Of a DNA stretch of 64,000 bases, positions 8,604-15,770 are shown piece after piece. The notes beneath the pieces were generated by a model that worked only from the letters and a program-made list of their open reading frames with translations, made no database searches and had not been told where the DNA came from. The stretch comes from a virus. Within the stretch, counting starts at the first letter, position 1. Every line of letters starts with the position of its first letter. The stretch covers positions 1 through 64,000 of IMG/VR virus record IMGVR_UViG_3300017788_003020. The stretch is one strand, 5' to 3'. A program made the position numbers and the translations under genes.

Positions 8604-9908
8604 ATGAAATACATCAAACTCTTTGAACAATGGGAATTGAATACTAAATCAAATTCACCTATTTATTTAATCGATGATTCTTCTAATAAAAAAGAAAGAA
8701 GCGTGGAGCAAATGGCATTACATGAAGCTCTTAAACTTAAAATAAACAAAGAGGCTAATGAATTGGTAGTTGTATCGGATTTAGAAGGAAGAGAAGGAAG
8801 TCAAGAAACATTTGCAAATAAAAATGTACTTAAAAATAGCGGTTTTAGATGGAATAAAAATAATTGGACTATAACAGCAGATAAATTTGAAGAAGCTAAA
8901 TCTGTGATAAGTCTTATAAATAAAGTCGATTATATTATTGGTTCTCTTGAAGAACTTGAAGAAATGGTTGAAAATGTAGAAGAGTCCGATAAGAAGAATA
9001 TATTAAAAGCAAGGTTATCTGCATTTATACTTGAATTGGCAAATGCAACAGATGAAACAGTGCTTTCTGAAAAAATCAGGAAATACTTAGACTTTTTCTC
9101 TAAATTCCATAATTATAGTTACAATAACAGAATTTTGATTTATATCCAAAGACCAGATGCAACAAGAGTCGCTTCATATGCGAAATGGAAAGAAAAAAGC
9201 AGACAAGTTAAAAAGGGCGCAAAGGGAATTAGTATATTCGTCCCCATAATTAAAAACAAAGAAGTATCAAAAGAAGATGATGATGCAATAAATGCCGTAG
9301 AGTTTGATGGAGATAATCAAGAAACCAAGGAAATGAAGAAGAGTTTAGTTGGTTATAGAATAGGAGTAGTATTTGATATATCAGATACAGAAGCCGTTGG
9401 GCCAGAAGGTGAAATTCCTGATGCGCCTCAATGGTGGGGCGAAAATACCCCATCTGAAACGGCGGATGAATTGTTCGGTTATGTTTCAGAGATGGCAAAG
9501 GATATGGGAATCAAAATAACAACCGAACAAGCTACAGGAGGGGAACGAGGTTATGCGGCGGGTGACCATATCAATATATCATCAGGAGTAGAGGGCGTTG
9601 GAAGATTATCAACAATGATTCATGAAGTTGCACATGAATTAATGCACTTTAGGAAAAACTCTATATTCTATCAAGGAGAAACGCTTGATTTAACAAAAGA
9701 ATTGATGGAGCTACAAGCAGAGAGTGTATCATATGTTGTATTGAAACATTATGATTTACCTGCAACTCACCATTCTACTTATTTGGCTTTGTGGAAAGCA
9801 AACAAAGATGTTATTGAAGCTAATTTAGCAGTTATTTCAAAAGCTTCTCAATTCATCATTACTAAAATCGATGAACAAGCTGAATTCGCTAAAGAAAAAT
9901 CCTATTAA
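8604..9908 (+). CDS. ArdC-like antirestriction protein with zincin domain and capsid-targeting-like N-terminus
   Basis: 434 residues, starting MKYIKLFEQWELNT, a clear copy of the shared leader. Residues ~150-215 (FHNYSYNNRILIYIQRPDAT...SYAKWKEKSRQVKKGAKG) match the N-terminal ssDNA-binding domain of ArdC-type antirestriction proteins, and residues ~338-349 (MIHEVAHELMHF) give the HExxH zinc site of the zincin domain that follows in that family, with a downstream ELMELQAES that could give the third ligand. A region near residue 70-95 (NSGFRWNKNNWTITADKFEEAKS) is extra. ArdC of plasmid pSa protects incoming DNA from host nucleases. With the leader, I infer that it is packaged and injected with phage DNA, comparable in logic to T4 internal protein I*. 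Confidence 0.8.
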   Translation: MKYIKLFEQWELNTKSNSPIYLIDDSSNKKERSVEQMALHEALKLKINKEANELVVVSDLEGREGSQETFANKNVLKNSGFRWNKNNWTITADKFEEAKSVISLINKVDYIIGSLEELEEMVENVEESDKKNILKARLSAFILELANATDETVLSEKIRKYLDFFSKFHNYSYNNRILIYIQRPDATRVASYAKWKEKSRQVKKGAKGISIFVPIIKNKEVSKEDDDAINAVEFDGDNQETKEMKKSLVGYRIGVVFDISDTEAVGPEGEIPDAPQWWGENTPSETADELFGYVSEMAKDMGIKITTEQATGGERGYAAGDHINISSGVEGVGRLSTMIHEVAHELMHFRKNSIFYQGETLDLTKELMELQAESVSYVVLKHYDLPATHHSTYLALWKANKDVIEANLAVISKASQFIITKIDEQAEFAKEKSY

Positions 9909-10576
9909 TTAGGTAAATTCTTTCTACCAATCCATAATTTGAAATCAGGATTGTAGATTGTAGTCATTTTGTTTTTATCACCAGAAACATGTTTGATAAC
10001 TACTCCTGCATGTGGAATTCTTTTTTCTGTTGTTTCTACATAATTATCATAGATAAAACTATCTTGGAGTTCTCCGTCCCATTCTCCTGTATGGAGAATT
10101 TCAACATGTGGAAGATTTAGAAGAGTATCAAAAATGAGTTTTGAAGCATCGGGTGATTCAAAATTTTTATTTACAAAAACATCTGTTCCTAAAAATTCTA
10201 TAGTGTCCATATCATAATTATAGATTTTATGGACATTTTTTCCAAAGATGACTCCATATATCGTAAATTCATCACCTATAAAGTTTTTACCGAGAGATTT
10301 TACAACTCCCCATAAAACCTTTTCCATATTGTATTTTTCTTCTATGAACTTCATATTTCTATAACTTGGGTTCATATCATAATCTTGTAATTGGGCATCT
10401 ACATCTGAATATACATAGGAATATAAATACTGATATTCCATCCATTCATCTGCTTTATTAAAGAATTTTTTTAGCTTTTCGAATATAGAAAGTTTTTTCT
10501 TTTTCTTTATTTGGAAAAAGCAATCCATCCCATACATTTTTCTGGTTATTTGAACTTCATCATCTGGAGTAAACAT
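9905..10576 (-). CDS. RNA ligase (Rnl2-like nucleotidyltransferase)
   Basis: 223 residues from the ATG at 10576; the frame opens further upstream but would run into the GH19 gene on the other strand. QITRKMYGMDCFF near residue 9 gives the lysine of motif I (K-x-x-G), FTIYGVIFG near residue 101 resembles motif III, and HAGVVIKHVSG near residue 193 resembles motif V (EGVVIK in the family). The size and order fit the adenylyltransferase domain of Rnl2-like RNA ligases, which seal nicks in RNA. Motif I has G-M-D rather than the usual K-x-D/H-G, so some doubt remains. Phages use such ligases to repair host cleavage of tRNA; that role is inferred. The gene overlaps the end of the convergent ArdC-like gene by 4 nt. 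Confidence 0.6.
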   Translation of the reverse strand: MFTPDDEVQITRKMYGMDCFFQIKKKKKLSIFEKLKKFFNKADEWMEYQYLYSYVYSDVDAQLQDYDMNPSYRNMKFIEEKYNMEKVLWGVVKSLGKNFIGDEFTIYGVIFGKNVHKIYNYDMDTIEFLGTDVFVNKNFESPDASKLIFDTLLNLPHVEILHTGEWDGELQDSFIYDNYVETTEKRIPHAGVVIKHVSGDKNKMTTIYNPDFKLWIGRKNLPN

Positions 10577-10620
10577 AATTAAACCCGAGTTTAAATAATA
10601 ATAATGAGTTATGTTGTATT

Positions 10621-10629
10621 GATATATAG
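10621..10629 (+). promoter_or_regulatory. GATATATA element
   Basis: GATATATAG, 27 nt before the GH19 lysin start and immediately followed by a second, overlapping GATATATC. Confidence 0.45.
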
Positions 10630-10655
10630 ATATATCAAAAATAAAGTTTATCCAT

Positions 10656-11258
10656 ATGGAAAAAATTGAAAAATTAAAGGGAATGGTTACGGATAAGGTT
10701 TTAGAAGAATTACCGAGTGTTATTGAAAAATTTGCCATAACCACAACACTTAGATTAGCACATTTTTTAAGTCAATGTGCCCATGAATCAGCCAATTTTA
10801 AGGCAGTTTCTGAAAATTTGAATTATTCAGCACAGGGGTTAAAAAGAACATTTCCTAAATATTTCCCAGGAACTCTGAATGAATCTTATGCAAGAAAACC
10901 TGAAAAAATAGCATCGAGAGTATATGGTGGTAGAATGGGTAATGGGCCAGAAACCACTGGCGAAGGCTTTAAATTTAGAGGCCGAGGGTATATCCAGCTT
11001 ACTGGTAAAAATAATTTTAAAAGGTTTTCTGATTTTATCGGGGAAGATGTTGTTGCAAATCCAGATTTAGTAGCTAAGAAATATCCTTTAACTTCTGCTG
11101 GTTTCTTTTTTCATTCTAATAACCTTTGGTCTATTTGTGATAAAGGTGCGACAGATGCCGTTGTTACTGAATTAACGAAAAGAATCAACGGTGGAACAAA
11201 CGGTTTGGCAGATAGGATAGCAAAATTCAAGAAATTTTATTCGGCACTGAGCAAATAA
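10656..11258 (+). CDS. GH19-family endolysin (chitinase-like lysozyme)
   Basis: 200 residues, a usual length for phage GH19 lysins. FLSQCAHESANFKAVSENLNYS near residue 33 carries the first catalytic glutamate (HES), followed by VYGGRMGNGPETTGEGFKFRGRGYIQLTGKNNF, the hallmark stretch of this family, and INGGTNGLADRIAKF near the C-terminus. It hydrolyses glycan strands of peptidoglycan. No signal peptide is present. A strong terminator follows 3 nt after the stop. It complements the peptidase-type endolysin at 4163. Confidence 0.9.
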   Translation: MEKIEKLKGMVTDKVLEELPSVIEKFAITTTLRLAHFLSQCAHESANFKAVSENLNYSAQGLKRTFPKYFPGTLNESYARKPEKIASRVYGGRMGNGPETTGEGFKFRGRGYIQLTGKNNFKRFSDFIGEDVVANPDLVAKKYPLTSAGFFFHSNNLWSICDKGATDAVVTELTKRINGGTNGLADRIAKFKKFYSALSK

Positions 11259-11260
11259 GA

Positions 11261-11288
11261 AAAGGAGATGTTTTTTGCATCTCCTTTA
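11261..11288. terminator. Bidirectional terminator
   Basis: AAAGGAGATG, 7-nt loop, CATCTCCTTT, then TATTTTT; it separates the convergent GH19 gene and the phosphodiester glycosidase gene. Confidence 0.8.
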
Positions 11289-11291
11289 TTT

Positions 11292-12248
11292 TTACCAATA
11301 TAATATCGTTGGAACCTTTCTACTTGTTGCAATTTTAATCTCACCATTCCTTACAAAAAATGTGCTATTACCACTATCCATACAAATCGCATTGATAGCT
11401 CCAGCCATTTTCATTTTTTCAGCTAATATTTTTATATTAGCCTTAGGAGTAACATAAGCTATAATATCGCCTTTTGCTGTTATTCCGATTCCAGTTCTCG
11501 GTCTCATTGCCATTTCAGAAGGCCCGCCATTTACATCGTGAATTGAACCGTTTTTTATAAGCAAATCACTTCCCGAAAATGCCTCCATTGGATACATAGC
11601 CCCTTCACCTCTTTCTACGATTTCAAGTTCTGGCTTTAAAATCATCATAGGCCAATGTCTAAATTGATTTAACTTTTCTCCTAAGTTTACACCGTTAGAA
11701 TAAAAATTACCAGTTGGTCTGTAATTTCTCTCATAATATGTTAAATTTATAAAATTCTTATAGCCTTTTTGTATCCATTCGGTTGCATTATGCGGTTTGA
11801 AATCAGAATTAAACCCCATTTGTATTGCGGTTGGGTCAATTATTTGTATAAAATCTTCACCGAAATCGGCAGATTTTGAGAGTTTTTCTACCCCTGGTTT
11901 TATTTCTTTAATTGTAGATTTTGTTTGTTCTTGGGGTTGCATAACGGGTATTATAATATCCAAGCCCATAGATTTTAAGGTTTTAGAATCTACAACTCCA
12001 TTTTGTTCTAACCCCTTTGATTTTTGAAAGTTTACAAGAGATGCTCTTGACTCTTCTCCAAATTTACCATCTATCGCTGGCTTCCCATTTGTTCTTATGG
12101 GGTTCATAAATGAATTTTTAACTAAAAAATCCTGAACTTTCATAATATCATCAAATGTAAATCCCATGTTATTATAAGATTCAGATTCGTTTATTGAAGA
12201 ATTTTCACTCCAAGATTCAAATAATAGTACATTTTGTGTGAATGGCAT
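11292..12248 (-). CDS. Peptidoglycan-binding domain plus NAGPA-like phosphodiester glycosidase, with capsid-targeting-like N-terminus
   Basis: 318 residues. The N-terminus, VLLFESWSENSSINESES, is a variant of the shared leader with an I-N-E site. Residues ~30-100 form a peptidoglycan-binding-type domain (FTFDDIMKVQDFL, DGKFGEESRASLVNFQKSKGL, GVVDSKTLKSMG). Residues ~150-318 match the phosphodiester glycosidase (NAGPA/DUF2233) domain: FINLTYYE, GPSEMAMRPRTGIGIT, INAICMDSGNSTFFV, which in homologues removes N-acetylglucosamine linked by a phosphodiester or acts on wall glycans. A role in getting past the cell envelope at entry or exit is inferred. The same domain pair is known in phage and bacterial wall proteins. 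Confidence 0.75.
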   Translation of the reverse strand: MPFTQNVLLFESWSENSSINESESYNNMGFTFDDIMKVQDFLVKNSFMNPIRTNGKPAIDGKFGEESRASLVNFQKSKGLEQNGVVDSKTLKSMGLDIIIPVMQPQEQTKSTIKEIKPGVEKLSKSADFGEDFIQIIDPTAIQMGFNSDFKPHNATEWIQKGYKNFINLTYYERNYRPTGNFYSNGVNLGEKLNQFRHWPMMILKPELEIVERGEGAMYPMEAFSGSDLLIKNGSIHDVNGGPSEMAMRPRTGIGITAKGDIIAYVTPKANIKILAEKMKMAGAINAICMDSGNSTFFVRNGEIKIATSRKVPTILYW

Positions 12249-12275
12249 AGTTTTAGGTTATTTAATACTTATACA

Positions 12276-12284
12276 CTATATATC
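12276..12284 (-). promoter_or_regulatory. GATATATA element
   Basis: GATATATAG on the minus strand, 27 nt before the start of the phosphodiester glycosidase gene. Confidence 0.45.
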
Positions 12285-12304
12285 AAAAAAATAAAGGTAG
12301 ATTT

Positions 12305-12313
12305 GATATATAG
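12305..12313 (+). promoter_or_regulatory. GATATATA element
   Basis: GATATATAG, 12 nt before the start of a 47-residue basic protein; divergent from the copy at 12276. Confidence 0.45.
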
Positions 12314-12325
12314 ACTAAAAACAGC

Positions 12326-12469
12326 ATGAAGAAGTCATCAAACAACACAGGAAAGAAAAAGGTAGAGTCTAAACCTAAGAAAACAAGACAAGGCAAGAGT
12401 ATCAACACTAAATTATCAGCAACTCCCTCTAATCATAAAAAGAAAGCATATAGAGGGCAAGGCAAGTAA
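12326..12469 (+). CDS. Very basic 47-residue protein
   Basis: An ATG-started frame (MKKSSNNTGKKKVESKPKKT...) of 47 codons ending in AYRGQGK before TAA. About one third of residues are Lys or Arg, with no hydrophobic segment, so it likely binds nucleic acid or sits inside the virion. A GATATATAG element is 12 nt upstream and a strong terminator begins 20 nt after the stop, which supports it as a real one-gene unit. Function unknown. Confidence 0.65.
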   Translation: MKKSSNNTGKKKVESKPKKTRQGKSINTKLSATPSNHKKKAYRGQGK

Positions 12470-12489
12470 GACATTAGTATAATTCAAAT

Positions 12490-12520
12490 ACCTCAATGAT
12501 TAATTTCATTGGGGTTTTTT
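12490..12520 (+). terminator. Intrinsic terminator
   Basis: Perfect 10-bp stem ACCTCAATGA/TCATTGGGGT (one G-U pair in RNA) followed by six T. A close copy stands at 14428. Confidence 0.85.
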
Positions 12521-12604
12521 GTTTTACCAAATCTTAACATTAGAAATCTCCCAACTCACAGTTTTTCAACTATTTAGATTAAATTCCACTCCATATATAG
12601 TTTC

Positions 12605-13579
12605 ATGAGAATTTTATATGGAATACAGCTTAATGGTAACGGTCATATCACAAGAGCATCTGAGATAATAGAACAATTAAATCAGATAGGATGTTCTGTG
12701 GACATTATAGCATCGGGTAATAATTCAAATTTAAGTTTAACACATCCAATAAAGGAAAAATTCAAGGGGCTTTCTTTATACTATAACTCAAAGGGAACAA
12801 TAGATTGGTTTAGTTCAATAAAAGATGCTAATCTATATCAACTCATAAAAGACACTAACTACGATGTAAGTAAGTATGATTTAGTTATTTCAGATTTTGA
12901 GCCAATCTCAGCTTGGTCTGCTTACAAAAGTGGTGTAAAAAGTATTAATATATCAAATCAAAATTCCCTCTTATTCAAATCAACGCCTAAATTCAATAGA
13001 GATTTTACAGCAGAGTTTTTCTTAAAATACTTTGCTTATTCCAAAAATAGAATAGGAATACACTATCAACAATACCATAATCAAATCTTTCAACCGATTA
13101 TACCTAAATCTATACTAAGCAATCCATATAAGATAGAAAGTTTTATTTCTGTCTATCTACCAGCATATAACTTAAAATACCTCATAGAATCGTTTAAGAG
13201 ACACAAAAGTAAAAAATGGGTTATATTCTCAAAGGAAGTGGATAACTATTACTATGACCAAAATGTGAAGGTTTTTCCACTATCTTTGATTAATTTCCAA
13301 GAGCATCTTAAAAAATGTTCTGGGGTAATAACAGCATCTGGTTTTTCTACAACCGCAGAGGCTTTGGTATTGGGCAAAAAACTTTGGTCTATTCCTATAA
13401 AGAAGCAATATGAGCAAATTTGTAATTCAAAGACTTTGGAAGATATGGGTGTATTCATAGAAGATTTAGATTATAGTAATATTCAAAAATGGATAGAAGA
13501 GTATGAATCTATAAATTATGATTGGAAAAATCCCATAACATCAATAATGGATAAAATATTTGAAATTTATGAAAGTTAA
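12605..13579 (+). CDS. MurG-like (GT28/GT-B) glycosyltransferase
   Basis: 324 residues. The N-terminus (MRILYGIQLNGNGHITRASEI) has the glycine-rich loop and GHITRA segment typical of GT-B glycosyltransferases of the MurG/UDP-glucuronosyl type; the C-terminal half has GVITASGFSTTAEALVLGKKLWSIPI followed by YEQICNSKTLEDMG, the nucleotide-sugar binding region (usually GGxxT...E). It would transfer a sugar from a nucleotide donor to an unknown acceptor, which may be phage DNA, a virion protein or a host glycan. It overlaps the metallophosphatase gene by about 20 nt, suggesting a functional pair. Confidence 0.8.
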   Translation: MRILYGIQLNGNGHITRASEIIEQLNQIGCSVDIIASGNNSNLSLTHPIKEKFKGLSLYYNSKGTIDWFSSIKDANLYQLIKDTNYDVSKYDLVISDFEPISAWSAYKSGVKSINISNQNSLLFKSTPKFNRDFTAEFFLKYFAYSKNRIGIHYQQYHNQIFQPIIPKSILSNPYKIESFISVYLPAYNLKYLIESFKRHKSKKWVIFSKEVDNYYYDQNVKVFPLSLINFQEHLKKCSGVITASGFSTTAEALVLGKKLWSIPIKKQYEQICNSKTLEDMGVFIEDLDYSNIQKWIEEYESINYDWKNPITSIMDKIFEIYES

Positions 13580-14306
13580 AACTCTTTTTATATCTGATGT
13601 TCATTTAGGAACAGTAAAGTCCCAACCTGAAAAACTCTTAAAGGTATTCAAAGAATATGAATTTGAAGAGCTCATAATAATAGGTGATTTTATTGATTTA
13701 ACATCCCTCAAAAGAAAGGTTTACTGGGATAATAATCATTCTGCTGTTTTACAAAAAGTGTTGAAGATGTCAAGAAAAAATATATCCGTTAAATATATTT
13801 TAGGGAATCATGATTTTTATTTAAGGGACTTAATTAGAGAAGAAGATTTGGAGTTAGGAAACATAACTATATGCGATGAACTTATACATCAAACTATAAG
13901 TGGAGAAAAAATTTATATTTGCCATGGTGATCAGTTTGATGGTTTTGTTAGGATTCATCCTATTATCTATCATTTAGGGGATATAGCATATGAATTCAGT
14001 TATTCTGTAAATAAATTGTATAATAAATTAAGAGGGATTTTGGGTTTGAATTATTGGTCTCTTTCAAAGTATCTAAAAACAAAAGTAAAGAATGCTATAT
14101 TTTACTTGAATGATTTTAAGCATATAGCCATGAAGAAAATTCAAAATTCTGATTGTCATTCTATAATGATAGGACATATACATAATCCATGTATAGAACA
14201 AATTGAAGATAAAATGTATTACAATTCTGGGGATTTTTGTGAATCTTGCTCTTTTTTGTATGAAGACTATACGGGCAAAGTCAATCTTGTAATTTTAGAA
14301 GATTAA
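13560..14306 (+). CDS. Calcineurin-like metallophosphatase (LpxH-like)
   Basis: 248 residues (a start at residue 4, MKVKTLFISDVHLG, is equally possible). All metallophosphoesterase motifs are present in order: DVHLG, IIGDFIDL, LGNHDFY, CHGDQFD and IGHIHNP. The SDVHLG and CHGD spacing and the length resemble UDP-2,3-diacylglucosamine hydrolase (LpxH) and its relatives rather than nucleases or Ser/Thr phosphatases. The overlap with the glycosyltransferase gene suggests a part in sugar-nucleotide or lipid-glycan chemistry; the true substrate is unknown. Confidence 0.8.
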   Translation: MKFMKVKTLFISDVHLGTVKSQPEKLLKVFKEYEFEELIIIGDFIDLTSLKRKVYWDNNHSAVLQKVLKMSRKNISVKYILGNHDFYLRDLIREEDLELGNITICDELIHQTISGEKIYICHGDQFDGFVRIHPIIYHLGDIAYEFSYSVNKLYNKLRGILGLNYWSLSKYLKTKVKNAIFYLNDFKHIAMKKIQNSDCHSIMIGHIHNPCIEQIEDKMYYNSGDFCESCSFLYEDYTGKVNLVILED

Positions 14307-14346
14307 TTCTTGAATATACACACTTACAATTAAAAAAGTATATGTC

Positions 14347-14394
14347 ATGAAATTTTTGAAATTATATGTAGAGTGGAAATCTGATGAATCATAA
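14347..14394 (+). pseudogene. Orphan 15-residue capsid-targeting-like leader peptide
   Basis: ATG-started frame reading MKFLKLYVEWKSDES and then TAA. The sequence fits the leader found at the start of about ten longer proteins here (MK-x-I/L-KL-F/Y-x-x-W), yet nothing follows it before the terminator at 14428. It may be the remnant of a lost packaged protein or an unused leader; chance similarity cannot be excluded. Confidence 0.35.
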
Positions 14395-14427
14395 CTTAAT
14401 TATTTAATTATTAAATATCTAAAAATA

Positions 14428-14458
14428 AACCCCTATGATTAAGTTCATTGGGGTTTTT
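14428..14458 (+). terminator. Intrinsic terminator
   Basis: ACCCC-T-ATGA / TCAT-T-GGGGT stem with one mismatch and a T run; sequence close to the terminator at 12490. Confidence 0.75.
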
Positions 14459-14497
14459 TGTTTTAGCAAATATGAATTGAATATTAAGAAACTACTA

Positions 14498-14797
14498 TTA
14501 CATAATAGCAATACACTCAATTTTTTCTGTTCTTGTATTCCAAGTATCACCTATGTAACAATCTTCTAAAAAGTCACCTAATGTTTCTTCTGAATCCCAA
14601 TCTGTTTCATCTAAATCCCAATGTTGCTCAATATGGGTTTTATCTAATTTATAAGGCTTAGCGCTTCTTCCTGTTTTGTCTGTGACGGCGAAATACTTCT
14701 CTTCTCTTTTCATATTAATAGAGTTTGGATTACTAATTTGATTATTAAAATTTTCACCCAAAAAGTCTTGAATTTTTGTTTTTATAAATTTACTCAT
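14498..14797 (-). CDS. Hypothetical small acidic protein
   Basis: 99 residues starting MSKFIKTKIQDFLGENFNNQ, which weakly resembles the shared leader (K-T-K-I-Q-D-F-L-x-E). The rest is rich in Asp, Glu and Trp (HWDLDETDWDSEETLGDFLEDCYIGDTW). No family recognised. It overlaps the upstream gene by 8 nt on the same strand, so the two are probably translated together. Confidence 0.6.
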   Translation of the reverse strand: MSKFIKTKIQDFLGENFNNQISNPNSINMKREEKYFAVTDKTGRSAKPYKLDKTHIEQHWDLDETDWDSEETLGDFLEDCYIGDTWNTRTEKIECIAIM

Positions 14798-15074
14798 GGA
14801 TATAATTGTTTATTTTTATGAGTTTAAGTTTCAAATCACCATCGCCTTTGATTAACCTATGATATACACCCATAGGTATAAAAGTAGGAGAATTGATTTC
14901 TTTTGGTAATTCATTATCTAATTGAATCTTCCAATTTGTTTTTTCTATCGATTCAATTATTCTATCTTCTCTATCTCTATGCCAAACTAAATCTCCTGAT
15001 TCTACATCATTATAGAATGTTCGTATAAAAACAGCTTCTTCTATCTTATTTTCTTCAAATGGAAATGCATCCAT
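14790..15074 (-). CDS. Cupin-like small phage protein
   Basis: 94 residues with the order SGDLVWHRDREDRIIESIEKTNWKIQLDNELP and FIPMGVYHRLIKGDGDLKLKL. The two histidine-bearing strands (WHRD, GVYHRLIKG) are what a small single-domain cupin shows. Proteins of this type recur in large phages; their substrate is unknown. Second gene of a minus-strand run beginning at 15668. Confidence 0.6.
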   Translation of the reverse strand: MDAFPFEENKIEEAVFIRTFYNDVESGDLVWHRDREDRIIESIEKTNWKIQLDNELPKEINSPTFIPMGVYHRLIKGDGDLKLKLIKINNYIHE

Positions 15075-15086
15075 AAGTCTACTCCT

Positions 15087-15668
15087 TTACCAATATCCTG
15101 GATAAGTTTTACCACCCCAAAGAGAAGCATAACGATTTGCTCTACATGCCCAATATCCAGCCTTTGTTTTATCTTTTTTCATTTTGCAATTATGTCTACT
15201 TGCAAATCTTTTTCTTGCTTCTGGGTCTGATACTTTTGCTTTAAGACCTCCGCTAACATCTCCAAAATGAACAACCATAATTCTACCAGTTTTAGGGTTT
15301 TTTACATAAACCTTATATTTTTTAGGGCCTGAACTACGCATAGGTTTATTTAATTCTACTTTTCTACCTGCATATTCAGCTTCATTTAATTCCGATTCAT
15401 CAAGTAAAGGCAAGTCAAGTGGAACTATCTCCCCGTCAAACTCCTCAAATTTCCCTAAGTCTGTATTCTCAAAAAGATAAGAATCGTTTTCATTTAATTC
15501 TATAAGTTCTCCTCTTTCAAATAATTCTCTCGATTCTTTTAAAAGTTCATAGTAAGATTCAGAACCTACTCTGAATATGTTGTCAGTTATAGATATATCA
15601 TTATCAATGTGATATTGTAAGTGTTCGGATATTGAACTATAATTTTCAAATAATTTGATATATTTCAT
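15087..15668 (-). CDS. Capsid-targeting-like leader protein with C-terminal His/Cys domain
   Basis: 193 residues starting MKYIKLFENYSSISEH, a clear shared-leader copy. The C-terminal half has KYKVYVKNPKTGRIMVVHFGD, then DPEARKRFASRHNCKMKKDKT and GYWACRANRY, a conserved module seen in many phage proteins with an R-H-N-C ... W-A-C arrangement that could bind zinc. The middle is acidic. Predicted to be a packaged or head-associated protein on the strength of the leader. A terminator and a GATATATA element both lie just upstream. Confidence 0.7.
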   Translation of the reverse strand: MKYIKLFENYSSISEHLQYHIDNDISITDNIFRVGSESYYELLKESRELFERGELIELNENDSYLFENTDLGKFEEFDGEIVPLDLPLLDESELNEAEYAGRKVELNKPMRSSGPKKYKVYVKNPKTGRIMVVHFGDVSGGLKAKVSDPEARKRFASRHNCKMKKDKTKAGYWACRANRYASLWGGKTYPGYW

Positions 15669-15688
15669 TTGTAAATTTATATTTGTAT

Positions 15689-15697
15689 GTATATATC
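15689..15697 (-). promoter_or_regulatory. GATATATA element
   Basis: GATATATAC on the minus strand, 20 nt before the gene starting at 15668. Confidence 0.45.
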
Positions 15698-15707
15698 TAT
15701 ATAAAAC

Positions 15708-15738
15708 AAAACCCCAACCATATTTTGGTTGAGGTCTT
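15708..15738 (-). terminator. Intrinsic terminator for the exported-protein pair
   Basis: Minus-strand ACCTCAACCA, 5-nt loop, TGGTTGGGGT then TTTGTTTT; it follows the gene at 15771-16991. Confidence 0.75.
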
Positions 15739-15770
15739 GTTTATTAGAAGGTGCTTATTATTCTTTGGTA

